Positions 29,996-40,231 of a DNA stretch of 40,301 bases are shown piece by piece. How positions within the stretch are numbered: position 1 is the stretch's first letter; each line of letters opens with the position of its first letter. The stretch spans positions 1 to 40,301 of the forward strand of contig CANRMM010000009.1 of NCBI GenBank assembly GCA_947631745.1. Reading direction: 5' to 3'. The notes under the pieces are model-generated. The model saw nothing but the letters and a program-made list of their open reading frames with translations, was not told the DNA's origin and searched no databases. The position numbers and the translations under genes are program-made. This DNA is from an uncultured Clostridia bacterium. GTDB lineage: Bacteria > Bacillota > Clostridia > TANB77 > CAG-508.

Positions 29996-31624
29996 ATGAT
30001 AGCTACTTTACATATAAAAAATATAGGAATTATTGATGATTTAACAATTGATTTTAATGAAGGTTTTAATGTTTTAACTGGTGAAACTGGAGCTGGGAAA
30101 ACTTTAATTATTGGGTCTTTAGGTATTTTGTGTGGAGGAAGATTTTCTAAAGATATGATCAGAAGAGGAGAGAATGTATCTTTAGTAGAAGCTAGTATTT
30201 TTTGTCCAGATAGCTTTATGGCAATAGATGGCAATATTATTGTATCTAGAGAAATTTATGCAACAGGTAGGAATACTTGCAAAGTAAATGGTAGATTAGT
30301 TACTGTAAATGAGCTAAAAGAAGTTATGTCAAAAGTAATAGATATTCATGGACAACAAGATAATTATAATTTATTAGATGCTACAAAGCATATTTGTTAT
30401 TTAGATGGATTTATAGGAAGTACTATACAAGAAATTAAAGAAAAATATCAAAATTTATATACACAGTATAATAAGATAAAATTGGAACTTGAACAAAATT
30501 ATGGGGATGATAAAGAAAAACAAAGAAAACTAGATTTATTATATTATCAATTTAATGAAATTGATAGGGCAAAATTAAAAAAGAATGAGGAAGAAGAATT
30601 AGAAGAAAAACATAATCAAATGAAAAATGCAGAAAAACTACAAGAAAATATGAAGATTTTAGATGAAAATTTGAATAATGGTGTTATTGATGGAATCTCA
30701 AATTGTGTTAGATGTTTAGAGAAAATAGAAGACTATGGTGCAATCTATGGCGAAAAGTTGATAGAACTAAAAAATATTTATTATGATGTACAAGAATTAT
30801 CAAGAGATATTACAAATATGCAAGAAGAAACGTATTTTGATGAAGATGAAATAAATAATGTAGAAGAGAGATTAAATGAAATATCTTCATTGAAAAGAAA
30901 ATATGGAAATAGTATAGAAGAAATTTTAAAATATAGAGATGAGATAGGTGAAGAGATACATCATATTGAAAATATAGATGAAATTAATGAACAAAGGAAA
31001 AGAGAAAAACAAAATATAGAAAAAGAAATGAATAAATTATGTATAGAAATGGGAGAGATTCGTCAAAAATTTGCTATTAAATTATCAGAAAAAATAAATA
31101 AAGAATTAAAAGATTTAGAGATGAGTCAAGCACATTTTAGTGTGAGAATAAATCAATTATCAACTAATGAGTATAATAAAAATGGGCTTAACCAAGTAGA
31201 ATTTTATATTTCTACTAATAAAGGAGAAGAAGAGAAAGAATTAATAAAAATAGCTTCTGGTGGTGAAATGTCGAGAATTATGCTTGCTATTAAAACTGTT
31301 TTAACAGATGTTGATAGAATACCTGTTCTTATTTTCGATGAGATAGATACAGGAATTAGTGGTAAAGCAGCTAAGGCAGTGGCTGAAAAAATGAAAATTA
31401 TCTCAGAAAATCATCAAATTCTATGTGTTACGCACTTAGCTTCTATTGCAGCAAAGGGAGATTACAATTATTATATTAGTAAAAATGTAAAAGGAGAAAA
31501 AACAGTAACAAGTATTCGAAAATTAAATGAGGAAGAAGTTATAAAGGAAATCGCAAGAATTGCAAACGGAGATATTACAGAAGTAGCTCTTCAAAATGCT
31601 AAAGAATTAAGAAAGGTAGGTTAA
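29996..31624 (+). CDS. recN: DNA repair protein RecN
   Basis: RecN is an SMC-like ATPase that acts early in double-strand break repair. The 542-residue product has a Walker A GETGAGKTL (about 34-42) in the first globular half, DIHGQQDNYNLLD, and a long coiled-coil middle (about 150-370, very rich in Lys and Glu). In the second half come the signature SGGEMSRIMLAIK (about 421-433), Walker B VLIFDEIDTGISG and the H-loop CVTHLASIAAKGDYNYYISK. It is slightly short for the family (about 550-575), mostly in the coiled coil. AGGAGG (29984-29989) precedes ATG 29996. The perfect promoter and LexA box indicate SOS control. Confidence 0.96.
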   Translation: MIATLHIKNIGIIDDLTIDFNEGFNVLTGETGAGKTLIIGSLGILCGGRFSKDMIRRGENVSLVEASIFCPDSFMAIDGNIIVSREIYATGRNTCKVNGRLVTVNELKEVMSKVIDIHGQQDNYNLLDATKHICYLDGFIGSTIQEIKEKYQNLYTQYNKIKLELEQNYGDDKEKQRKLDLLYYQFNEIDRAKLKKNEEEELEEKHNQMKNAEKLQENMKILDENLNNGVIDGISNCVRCLEKIEDYGAIYGEKLIELKNIYYDVQELSRDITNMQEETYFDEDEINNVEERLNEISSLKRKYGNSIEEILKYRDEIGEEIHHIENIDEINEQRKREKQNIEKEMNKLCIEMGEIRQKFAIKLSEKINKELKDLEMSQAHFSVRINQLSTNEYNKNGLNQVEFYISTNKGEEEKELIKIASGGEMSRIMLAIKTVLTDVDRIPVLIFDEIDTGISGKAAKAVAEKMKIISENHQILCVTHLASIAAKGDYNYYISKNVKGEKTVTSIRKLNEEEVIKEIARIANGDITEVALQNAKELRKVG

Positions 31625-31646
31625 TTTACAAATTATTTCCAATTTG

Positions 31647-31675
31647 TTTACAAAAAGTCTAAAATAGTATATAAT
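31647..31675 (+). promoter_or_regulatory. Promoter of lysS
   Basis: TTTACA (31647-31652), a 17-bp spacer and TATAAT (31670-31675). A small AT-only inverted repeat, ACAAATT/AATTTGT (31628-31647), just upstream may weakly end recN transcripts. Confidence 0.75.
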
Positions 31676-31697
31676 TATGAACATAAATGGGCAATAA

Positions 31698-33224
<1,527 letters not shown>

Positions 33225-33242
33225 TAAAGAGGAATTTAGTAT

Positions 33243-34031
33243 ATGTATGATTATGCTTACATTGAATTAGAATTAAATAAAAAAGTAAAAGAAATTTTGT
33301 CATTGATAAAAGAAGACTATTATCAATACATGAGTCATGTAAAGAAGAAAGTAGTTGATGACTTATTACAAAGTGATAAAGTTGTTATTGTAAATCAAGG
33401 GCGTAGTCATTTTAATGATAATACACTAGCACATGGCGGAAGAGCATTAAAAGATGGAAAAATACACTTCTATCCAGATGTGCGTTCTTTTCAAACGAAC
33501 GAAGAAGTAATAAATAAGTGTGGAGCGATCTTGCTACATGAGTGTTTTCATTATTTTATACAGCCAGATTTTATGAAACTTCCAACAGCAATAGAAAATG
33601 AAATGGCTAGTTTTTATACAGAAGGATTAGTAGAAAAAGAATCAAGAAAATTTTATGAAAAACATAAATCCCAAATATCATTTGAAAAAGCTAATTATGG
33701 ATATAATATAATGTTTGTTAATAGAATACAAAGTTTATTAGGGGCATCTATTTATGAAGACATTTTTAGTGAAAGTGACTATATGAAACATATTGGAGAA
33801 TATGAAAAGTACTATAAGGAAGTTTTGAGTAAAAAAAAGAAAGATATTGAAGATATACAAGAAGAAATAAAAAATATTCCATCAGATTTTAGAGAAAGAG
33901 TTTATTATAAAGCAAGGACAATGATATTGCGAGATGCAGATATACTTACAACTAAACAACAATTAAAAGAATTTAAATTAACACTAGAAAAAAGTCTTAG
34001 ACAACAAAAATTATCAGAAAAAGAATTATAA
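33243..34031 (+). CDS. Putative HExxH zinc metalloprotease, family unknown
   Basis: The 262-residue protein has no signal peptide or membrane segment and is probably cytosolic. It contains HECFH at 99-103 (AILLHECFHYFIQP), a HExxH zinc-binding motif at the end of a hydrophobic helix. A helix follows with candidate third ligands E120 or E127 (AIENEMASFYTEGLVEKE), as in gluzincins. The C-terminal third is helical and highly charged (about 185-262), possibly a coiled coil. I do not recognise the family and infer peptidase activity only from this motif. ATG 33243 follows AGAGGA and lies 18 bases after lysS; the M50 gene begins 34 bases downstream. Confidence 0.75.
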   Translation: MYDYAYIELELNKKVKEILSLIKEDYYQYMSHVKKKVVDDLLQSDKVVIVNQGRSHFNDNTLAHGGRALKDGKIHFYPDVRSFQTNEEVINKCGAILLHECFHYFIQPDFMKLPTAIENEMASFYTEGLVEKESRKFYEKHKSQISFEKANYGYNIMFVNRIQSLLGASIYEDIFSESDYMKHIGEYEKYYKEVLSKKKKDIEDIQEEIKNIPSDFRERVYYKARTMILRDADILTTKQQLKEFKLTLEKSLRQQKLSEKEL

Positions 34032-34065
34032 AATTGTATTTTTATTAAAAAAGAAAGGAAATTTT

Positions 34066-34800
34066 ATGTATATAGATAGAAGAATATTATATGTTATTTT
34101 AGGATTATTTATTTTAACAAATATATCTGGACTTTTGTCAGATAGAGATGCTCTTCTTGGATTAGTTATTACTTTACCAGCAGTTTTAATAGCAATTACT
34201 TTTCACGAATTTGCACATGCTTTTGCAGCAGATAGATTAGGAGATGATACTCCTAGAAATCAAGGAAGGCTTAGCTTGAATCCATTTAGTCATCTTGATT
34301 TATTTGGAACTCTTATGCTAGTTTTTGCTGGATTTGGATGGGGAAAGCCTGTTCAAATACAATCAAGAAACTTTAATAGAAACATAAAAATGTCAGTTGG
34401 TGAAATGATAGTTGCAGCAGCAGGTCCAATTACTAATTTTATACTTGCAATTATATTTACAATTATTTATTTTGCTATTATAAGATTTGCACCAGGATTT
34501 TTATTAACACAAGTAGGAAATATTGTGATGATATTAATAGAAGTTTGTATTTCTATTAATATTGGTTTAGGTGTATTTAATTTAATTCCGTTACCTCCAT
34601 TAGATGGATCAAAAATTTTAATGGGATTTTTGCCTTATGGAGCCAAAAGTTGGTTTGAAAAATATTCTCAAATATTTTATATAGTCTTTGTTGTTATTTG
34701 GGTTACTGGAATCGCAGGATTAATTATTTCTCCACTTATCAATTTGGTAGAAATGGGAATTATGAATTTAATAGGAATGTTATTTTCAATAGGATTATAG
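34066..34800 (+). CDS. Site-2 protease family (M50) membrane protein
   Basis: The 244-residue integral membrane protein belongs to the M50 site-2 protease family, in the YwhC-like short branch without a PDZ domain. The zinc motif HEFAH is at 47-51 within a membrane helix ([18 protein letters not shown]). The third ligand D180 lies in [13 protein letters not shown]. About five membrane segments are present, and FGWGKPVQI is typical of the subgroup. Substrates are unknown. Members of this family cleave membrane-bound regulators; SpoIVFB, which processes pro-sigma-K, is a relative but has a different domain set. AGAAAGGA precedes ATG 34066. Confidence 0.92.
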   Translation: MYIDRRILYVILGLFILTNISGLLSDRDALLGLVITLPAVLIAITFHEFAHAFAADRLGDDTPRNQGRLSLNPFSHLDLFGTLMLVFAGFGWGKPVQIQSRNFNRNIKMSVGEMIVAAAGPITNFILAIIFTIIYFAIIRFAPGFLLTQVGNIVMILIEVCISINIGLGVFNLIPLPPLDGSKILMGFLPYGAKSWFEKYSQIFYIVFVVIWVTGIAGLIISPLINLVEMGIMNLIGMLFSIGL

Positions 34801-34816
34801 AAGGATAGGAACAATT

Positions 34817-35806
34817 ATGAAAGATATTATAACATTAGGAATTGAATCAAGTTGTGATGAAACATCGGTTGCTGTTGTAAGAAATGGTAGAGAAGTTTTG
34901 TCAAATATTATAAATTCACAGATTAGTATTCATGAGAGATTTGGAGGAGTAGTACCAGAAATAGCATCTAGGAATCATGTGGAAGCTATTTCAGATGTTA
35001 CTGAAAAAGCATTAAAAGAGGCAAAAATTGCATATAGTGATATTGACCATATTGCATGTACCTATGGACCAGGCTTAGTAGGTGCTTTATTGGTAGGAGT
35101 TGCGTATGCTAAAGGTTTAAGTTATGCAATTCAAAAGCCATTAGTAGCCACCAATCATATAGAAGGTCATATAGCTGCTAATTATATTACACATGAAGAA
35201 TTAGAGCCACCTTTTTTATGTCTAGTAATTTCAGGAGGTCATACACATTTAGTTTATATTAAGGATTATACTAAATTTGAGATATTAGGAAAAACGAGAG
35301 ATGATGCTATTGGAGAAGCATTTGATAAAGTAGCAAGAGTTATCGGACTTGGATATCCAGGAGGTCCAAAAGTGGACAAGCTTGCAAAGGAGGGAAAAGC
35401 TTGTATAGAACTTCCTAAAACTCACATAGATGGATTAGATTTTAGCTTTAGTGGTATTAAGACAGCAATTATAAATTTACATCATAAAAATCCAGATATA
35501 AATAAAGCAGATTTATGTGCTAGTTTTGAGAAATACGTAACTGATATGTTGATTGAAAATGCACTAAAATCAGCTGAACAAATAGGAGTTAAAACGATTG
35601 CTTTAGCAGGAGGAGTTTCTGCTAATTCATATATTCGACAAAATTTTATTGACTTAGAAAATAAAGGATATAAGATTTATTATCCAGAGCCAATCTTATG
35701 TACTGATAATGCTGCAATGATTGCATCGGCTGGATACTATAGATTTATTAATGGAGAACAGGCAGACTTAACATTGAATGCTGTACCAAATTTAAAGATA
35801 GAATAG
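34817..35806 (+). CDS. tsaD: tRNA t6A37 threonylcarbamoyltransferase subunit TsaD
   Basis: TsaD, with TsaB and TsaE, transfers threonylcarbamoyl to A37 of ANN-decoding tRNAs. The 329-residue protein starts [15 protein letters not shown] and keeps the metal-binding pair in [12 protein letters not shown] (about 109-120). It has [13 protein letters not shown], the [25 protein letters not shown] block, [10 protein letters not shown], and the closing [10 protein letters not shown] and [16 protein letters not shown]. The ribosome site is AAGGATAGGA before ATG 34817. tsaB and tsaE are not in the window. Confidence 0.97.
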   Translation: MKDIITLGIESSCDETSVAVVRNGREVLSNIINSQISIHERFGGVVPEIASRNHVEAISDVTEKALKEAKIAYSDIDHIACTYGPGLVGALLVGVAYAKGLSYAIQKPLVATNHIEGHIAANYITHEELEPPFLCLVISGGHTHLVYIKDYTKFEILGKTRDDAIGEAFDKVARVIGLGYPGGPKVDKLAKEGKACIELPKTHIDGLDFSFSGIKTAIINLHHKNPDINKADLCASFEKYVTDMLIENALKSAEQIGVKTIALAGGVSANSYIRQNFIDLENKGYKIYYPEPILCTDNAAMIASAGYYRFINGEQADLTLNAVPNLKIE

Positions 35807-35820
35807 AAGAGGAATTTTAT

Positions 35821-36522
35821 ATGGCAATTTATGCAATAGCAGATTTACATTTATCTTTTTCACAAGATAAGCCAATGGATATTTTTGGATATAATTGGGA
35901 AAATCATGCGGAAAAGATTAAAAATAAGTGGATGCAAAAGGTAAAAGATGACGATTATGTTATTTTGGCGGGAGATTTTTCGTGGGCCATGCATTTAAAA
36001 GATACTTATTTTGATTTCGCTTTTTTAAATAATTTACCAGGGTATAAGATTTTATTAAAGGGAAATCATGATTATTGGTGGACAACACTAAAAAGTATGA
36101 GAAATTTCTTTATGGAAAATGATTTTAAAAAGATAGATTTTTTACATAATAATAGTTACTGTATAGAAGATAAGATTATTATTGGGACTAGAGGATGGAA
36201 TATATCTGATGTAGAACAAGATAAAAAGATGATAAATAGAGAAAATGAAAGATTAAAGCTTTCTATTAAAGATGCTATAGAAAAGTATGGAAGTGATAAA
36301 GAGAAAATAGTATTTTTTCATTATCCACCTGTTACCAAAAGTAGTATTAAACATGGAGAATCGGAATTTGTTCAAACTTTACATGAATATGGAATAAAAA
36401 AATGTTATTATGGACATTTACATGGAGATTCACATAATGAAGCAGTTATAGGAAAAATAAAAGATATAGAATATTATTTAATTAGTGCAGACTACTTAGA
36501 CTTTGATTTAGTTGTCATTTAG
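35821..36522 (+). CDS. Calcineurin-like metallophosphoesterase
   Basis: The 233-residue protein carries all metallophosphoesterase blocks in order: DLH (8-10) in IADLHLSF, GD in VILAGDFSW, GNHD in LLKGNHDYWW, HYPP, and GHLHG toward the C-terminus. It is cytosolic and resembles the COG1768-type predicted phosphohydrolases. The substrate is unknown. AGAGGA lies just upstream of ATG 35821, and only 14 bases separate it from tsaD, so it is very likely co-transcribed. Confidence 0.9.
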   Translation: MAIYAIADLHLSFSQDKPMDIFGYNWENHAEKIKNKWMQKVKDDDYVILAGDFSWAMHLKDTYFDFAFLNNLPGYKILLKGNHDYWWTTLKSMRNFFMENDFKKIDFLHNNSYCIEDKIIIGTRGWNISDVEQDKKMINRENERLKLSIKDAIEKYGSDKEKIVFFHYPPVTKSSIKHGESEFVQTLHEYGIKKCYYGHLHGDSHNEAVIGKIKDIEYYLISADYLDFDLVVI

Positions 36523-36525
36523 TAC

Positions 36526-36553
36526 TTGCAATATTTACAAAATGTGATATAAT
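36526..36553 (+). promoter_or_regulatory. Promoter of tig
   Basis: TTGCAA (36526-36531), a 16-bp spacer and TATAAT (36548-36553). The -10 is embedded in an inverted repeat, TGATATAATA (36545-36554) and TATTATATCA (36562-36571). Confidence 0.7.
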
Positions 36554-36571
36554 AAAAAAGCTATTATATCA
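36545..36571 (+). promoter_or_regulatory. Perfect 10-bp inverted repeat over the tig -10
   Basis: TGATATAATA and TATTATATCA are exact reverse complements with a 7-base spacer. The left arm contains the -10 hexamer and the right arm lies at or just after the transcription start, the place where a repressor operator would act. It does not match CIRCE (HrcA) or the CtsR heptad repeats. Confidence 0.5.
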
Positions 36572-36593
36572 AAAAGCGAAAGGATTGAATAAA

Positions 36594-37877
36594 ATGAGTG
36601 TAAAAGTAGAAAATACAGAAAACAAAAATGAGGTAAAACTAACATTTACAGTAGAAGCAGAAAAATTTGAATGGGCAATGAAGAAAGTATATGCTAAAAC
36701 AGCAAAGTATTTTAATATACCTGGTTTTAGAAAAGGTAAAGCACCTATGCAATTAGTAGAAAGACAATATGGTTCACAAATTTTTTATGAAGATGCTTTT
36801 AATGAAATAGCACCAGAAATTTATGATGAAGGAATAAAAGAAAGTAAAGTTGATGCTGTTAGTAAACCAAATATTGATGTAGTACAAATGGAAAAAGGAA
36901 AAGAATTAATATTTACTGCAACAGTTCAAACAAAACCAGAAGTAACATTAGGCAAATATAAAGGTATAGAAATTAAAAAAATAGAGTATAATGTATCTGA
37001 TGAAGATATAGACCATGAGATAGGACATATGGCAGATAAGAATTCAAGATTAGTATCAATAGAAGATAGACCAGTAGAAAATAAGGATATTACAGTCATT
37101 GATTATGAAGGTTCTATTGATGGAGTTCCTTTTGAAGGTGGAGAAGCTGAAGGACATGAATTAGAAATTGGAAGCAATACTTTTATTCCAGGATTTGAAG
37201 AGCAAATTATAGGAATGAAAATAGACGAAGAAAAGGACATTAAAGTAAAATTCCCAGATGATTATTTCTCAAAAGATTTAGCAGGAAAAGATGCTGTATT
37301 CAAAATTAAATTGCATGAGATTAAGAAAAAGGAATTACCAGCAATTGATGATGAATTTGCAAAGGACGTCAGCGAATTTGATACATTAAAAGAATTGAAA
37401 AATAGCATAAAAGAGAGATTAGAAACAGAAAATAAAAATAAAGCTAAATATGAGACAGAAGAAGAAGCAATAAAAACAGTTTGTGAAAATACAAAACTTG
37501 ATATTCCAAGTGGAATGGTAGAATTGGAAATTGATAATATGGTAAAAGATGTAGAAACAAGATTATCATATCAAGGGTTAAAATTAGAACAATATCTTCA
37601 AATACTTGGAAAAACAGAAACAGAGATGAGAAAAGAACTTGAAGAACAAGCTGAAAGATCAGTAAAATCTAGATTGGTATTAGAAGCTATTGTAGATGCT
37701 GAAAAGTTGGTAGCTTCTGAAGATGAAATTACAGAAAAAATAAAAGAAATGGCTAAGCAATACAATAAAGAAGAAAAAGAATTATTAGAAAATGAGCAAT
37801 TGAAGAATTATCTTACAGACAGTATGAAAACAGAAAAAGCAATAGAATTTATTGTAAAAAATGCAAAAATAAAATAA
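36594..37877 (+). CDS. tig: Trigger factor
   Basis: Trigger factor is the ribosome-bound chaperone that meets nascent chains at the exit tunnel. The 427-residue protein has the N-terminal ribosome-binding domain with the signature FNIPGFRKGKAP (about 42-53). A central FKBP-type prolyl isomerase domain (about 150-245; VIDYEGSIDGVPFEGGEAEGHELEIGSNTFIPGFEEQIIGM) and a long helical C-terminal chaperone domain follow. ATG 36594 is 9 bases after AAAGGA; the in-frame TTG at 36585 abuts the ribosome site. clpP and clpX follow, a common arrangement. Confidence 0.97.
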   Translation: MSVKVENTENKNEVKLTFTVEAEKFEWAMKKVYAKTAKYFNIPGFRKGKAPMQLVERQYGSQIFYEDAFNEIAPEIYDEGIKESKVDAVSKPNIDVVQMEKGKELIFTATVQTKPEVTLGKYKGIEIKKIEYNVSDEDIDHEIGHMADKNSRLVSIEDRPVENKDITVIDYEGSIDGVPFEGGEAEGHELEIGSNTFIPGFEEQIIGMKIDEEKDIKVKFPDDYFSKDLAGKDAVFKIKLHEIKKKELPAIDDEFAKDVSEFDTLKELKNSIKERLETENKNKAKYETEEEAIKTVCENTKLDIPSGMVELEIDNMVKDVETRLSYQGLKLEQYLQILGKTETEMRKELEEQAERSVKSRLVLEAIVDAEKLVASEDEITEKIKEMAKQYNKEEKELLENEQLKNYLTDSMKTEKAIEFIVKNAKIK

Positions 37878-37881
37878 AATA

Positions 37882-37941
37882 GAAAAAGTTAGGGGTGAAA
37901 TTAAAATTTGAAATAAAATTGACATAGCCACTAACTTTTTC
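37882..37941 (+). terminator. Possible long-loop terminator between tig and clpP
   Basis: GAAAAAGTTAG (37882-37892) pairs exactly with CTAACTTTTTC (37931-37941), but the loop is 38 bases, so folding competes with other structures. The T-tract lies inside the distal arm. It overlaps a possible clpP promoter. Confidence 0.5.
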
Positions 37942-37947
37942 AATAAT
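37919..37947 (+). promoter_or_regulatory. Possible promoter of clpP
   Basis: TTGACA (37919-37924) lies in the loop of the preceding hairpin. At 17-bp spacing the -10 is AATAAT (37942-37947), a moderate match. It would give clpP-clpX some independence from tig. Confidence 0.45.
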
Positions 37948-38019
37948 ATAGAAGGCTATTAAAATAGATTAAAGGCTGAATATAAATATCAACTAAGATA
38001 TAAAAAGGAGGAATTTTTA

Positions 38020-38622
38020 ATGGAAAAAAATAGTTTAGTTCCATATGTTATAGAACAAACAGCAAAAGGAGAAAGATCTTATGATATCTTTTCAAGATTA
38101 TTAAAAGACAGAATTATATTTTTAGGTGAAGATGTTAATGCTACAACAGCTAGTTTAGTAATTGCCCAATTATTATTCTTGGAATCAGAGGATCCAGACA
38201 AAGAAATTTGCTTATATATTAATAGTCCAGGAGGTTCTATTACGGACGGAATGGGAATTGTGGACACAATGAACTATATAAAATGTCCAGTATCTACAAT
38301 TTGTGTAGGATTAGCAGCAAGCTTTGGAGCAGTACTTTTAGCAAATGGCGAAAAGGGAAAAAGATTTGCAACACCAAATGCAGAGATATTAATTCATCAA
38401 CCTTTAATTGGAGGAAATGGAATAGCAGGTCAGACAACAGAAATAAAAATTCAAGCAGAGCATATGATAAAAACAAGGGAAAAATTAAATAAATTATTAA
38501 GTGAAAAAACAGGTCAAAGCATAGAAACCATTGAAAGAGATACAGAAAGAGATAAATGGATGACAGCTGAAGAAGCTTTAAAATATGGTTTGATTGATGG
38601 AATTATGGATAAAAGAAAATAA
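38020..38622 (+). CDS. clpP: ATP-dependent Clp protease proteolytic subunit
   Basis: ClpP is the serine protease barrel that partners with ClpX and ClpC. The 200-residue protein has the triad S101 in [17 protein letters not shown]126 in EILIHQPL, and D174 in [13 protein letters not shown], plus [13 protein letters not shown]. In the serine block, LAASFGA replaces the more common MAASMGA, a mild change. The N-terminus ([32 protein letters not shown]) is standard. AAGGAGG precedes ATG 38020. clpX follows 36 bases later in the same operon. Confidence 0.97.
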   Translation: MEKNSLVPYVIEQTAKGERSYDIFSRLLKDRIIFLGEDVNATTASLVIAQLLFLESEDPDKEICLYINSPGGSITDGMGIVDTMNYIKCPVSTICVGLAASFGAVLLANGEKGKRFATPNAEILIHQPLIGGNGIAGQTTEIKIQAEHMIKTREKLNKLLSEKTGQSIETIERDTERDKWMTAEEALKYGLIDGIMDKRK

Positions 38623-38658
38623 ACGAAAGAGGAAAAGAAGATTTAAAAGGAGAAGAAA

Positions 38659-39981
38659 ATGGCGACAAATAAAGAAAAAAGTATAAGATGTTCTTTTTGT
38701 GGTAAATCACAAGAAGGTGTTGAAAGAATTATTGCTGGACCGGGAGTATATATTTGTAATGAATGTGTTAAGGTATGTTCAAGTATTATAGAAGATGATT
38801 TGTATGAAGATACAGAGTTAACTTATACATTAAATGGAGATGCAGAACTTCCAAGTCCAGCTGAAATAAAAGCAATATTGGATACTTATGTTATTGGGCA
38901 AGAGGAAGCCAAAAAGACATTATCTGTTGCAGTTTATAATCATTATAAACGTATTAATAGTGAAACTGAAAACGACAAAGAAGATGATGTAGAAATTCAA
39001 AAGAGTAATGTTTTATTGTTAGGTCCAACAGGTTGTGGAAAGACACTTTTAGCACAAACATTAGCTAAAATATTAGAAGTACCTTTTGCAATTGCAGATG
39101 CTACAACACTTACAGAGGCTGGATATGTTGGAGAAGATGTTGAAAATATTCTTCTAAAACTAATTCAAGCTGCAGATTATGATGTGAAGAGAGCAGAAAG
39201 AGGTATTATTTATATTGATGAAATAGACAAAATATCAAGAAAATCTGAAAATCCTTCTATTACAAGAGATGTTAGTGGAGAAGGAGTACAACAAGCGTTA
39301 CTAAAAATTGTTGAAGGGACAGTAGCTTCTGTACCACCACAAGGCGGAAGAAAACATCCTCATCAAGAATTTATTCAAATTGATACATCTAATATCTTAT
39401 TTATTTGTGGTGGAGCTTTTGAAGGATTAGAAAAAATAGTAAAAGATAGAATTGGCAAAAAATCAATTGGTTTTGGAGCAACAATAGAGAGCAATAAGGA
39501 CATTGATAAATATAAAGTATTTGAACAATTATTACCACAGGATTTATTAAAATTTGGTTTAATACCTGAATTTGTAGGAAGACTTCCAATTATTGCAACT
39601 TTAGAAGAGTTAGATAGAGAAGCTTTAATTGATATAGTAACAAAACCAAAGAATGCATTAGTAAAGCAGTATAAAAAATTATTTGCCATGGATAATGTTG
39701 AACTTGATTTTGAAACAGAAGCACTAGGACTTATTGTAGATAAAGCAATAGAAAGGAAAACTGGAGCAAGAGGATTGCGTTCTATTATTGAGGAAATTAT
39801 GAGAGATATCATGTATGAAATTCCTTCGAATCCAAAAATAGAAAAGTGTATTGTAACTAAAGAAACAGTTGCAAATGGGGAACCTCCTAAAATTGTAATT
39901 AATAATAATAGAGAAGTAACAAAGAAGACATCAACTAAGAGAAAGACGAGTACAAAAAAGACGGAAACTACAAGTGCATAG
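38659..39981 (+). CDS. clpX: ATP-dependent Clp protease ATP-binding subunit ClpX
   Basis: ClpX is the AAA+ unfoldase that feeds ClpP. The 440-residue protein has the N-terminal zinc-binding domain with C11, C14, C33 and C36, Walker A GPTGCGKT (about 116-123), Walker [11 protein letters not shown], and the pore-loop sequence AGYVGED. The IGFG loop that docks onto ClpP is in [10 protein letters not shown], and the sensor 2 region [17 protein letters not shown] is present. A lysine/threonine-rich tail of about 20 residues ([19 protein letters not shown]) extends past the usual end. AAAGGAG precedes ATG 38659. Confidence 0.97.
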   Translation: MATNKEKSIRCSFCGKSQEGVERIIAGPGVYICNECVKVCSSIIEDDLYEDTELTYTLNGDAELPSPAEIKAILDTYVIGQEEAKKTLSVAVYNHYKRINSETENDKEDDVEIQKSNVLLLGPTGCGKTLLAQTLAKILEVPFAIADATTLTEAGYVGEDVENILLKLIQAADYDVKRAERGIIYIDEIDKISRKSENPSITRDVSGEGVQQALLKIVEGTVASVPPQGGRKHPHQEFIQIDTSNILFICGGAFEGLEKIVKDRIGKKSIGFGATIESNKDIDKYKVFEQLLPQDLLKFGLIPEFVGRLPIIATLEELDREALIDIVTKPKNALVKQYKKLFAMDNVELDFETEALGLIVDKAIERKTGARGLRSIIEEIMRDIMYEIPSNPKIEKCIVTKETVANGEPPKIVINNNREVTKKTSTKRKTSTKKTETTSA

Positions 39982-40020
39982 AAAATGTAAAAAATATAAA
40001 GAAAAAATATGAAAAAAGTA

Positions 40021-40049
40021 TTGACAAAATGAAGTGGAACATTTATAAT
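40021..40049 (+). promoter_or_regulatory. Consensus promoter of tRNA-Gly
   Basis: TTGACA (40021-40026), 17 bp, TATAAT (40044-40049): a perfect vegetative promoter ending 20 bases before the tRNA. It overlaps a long inverted repeat at 40035-40062. Confidence 0.85.
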
Positions 40050-40062
40050 AATAAATGTTCCA
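40035..40062 (+). promoter_or_regulatory. Perfect 12-bp inverted repeat across the tRNA-Gly promoter
   Basis: TGGAACATTTAT (40035-40046) and ATAAATGTTCCA (40051-40062) are exact reverse complements with the 4-base spacer AATA. The repeat covers the end of the spacer, the whole -10 and the likely start site. It has no T-tract after it, so it is a poor terminator for clpX. An operator is the simplest reading; a weak hairpin is the alternative. Confidence 0.55.
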
Positions 40063-40069
40063 TGCAAAT

Positions 40070-40143
<74 letters not shown>

Positions 40144-40182
40144 ATAACGTTTTTGTTCGAATTTTGTAGAACAGGTATATAC

Positions 40183-40216
40183 AAATATCATTCTGAAAAA
40201 GAATGGTATTTTTTTA
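40183..40216 (+). terminator. Intrinsic terminator after tRNA-Gly
   Basis: AAATATCATTC (40183-40193) pairs with GAATGGTATTT (40201-40211), one G-U pair and a 7-base loop, followed by TTTT. Confidence 0.88.
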
Positions 40217-40231
40217 TATATGTATGTAAAT

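Noticed and set aside
40155..40175. Possible LexA site near GTTCGAATTTTGTAGAAC
   Set aside because: The half-sites are in the wrong order (GTTC then GAAC) and too far apart for the CGAAC-N4-GTTCG operator.
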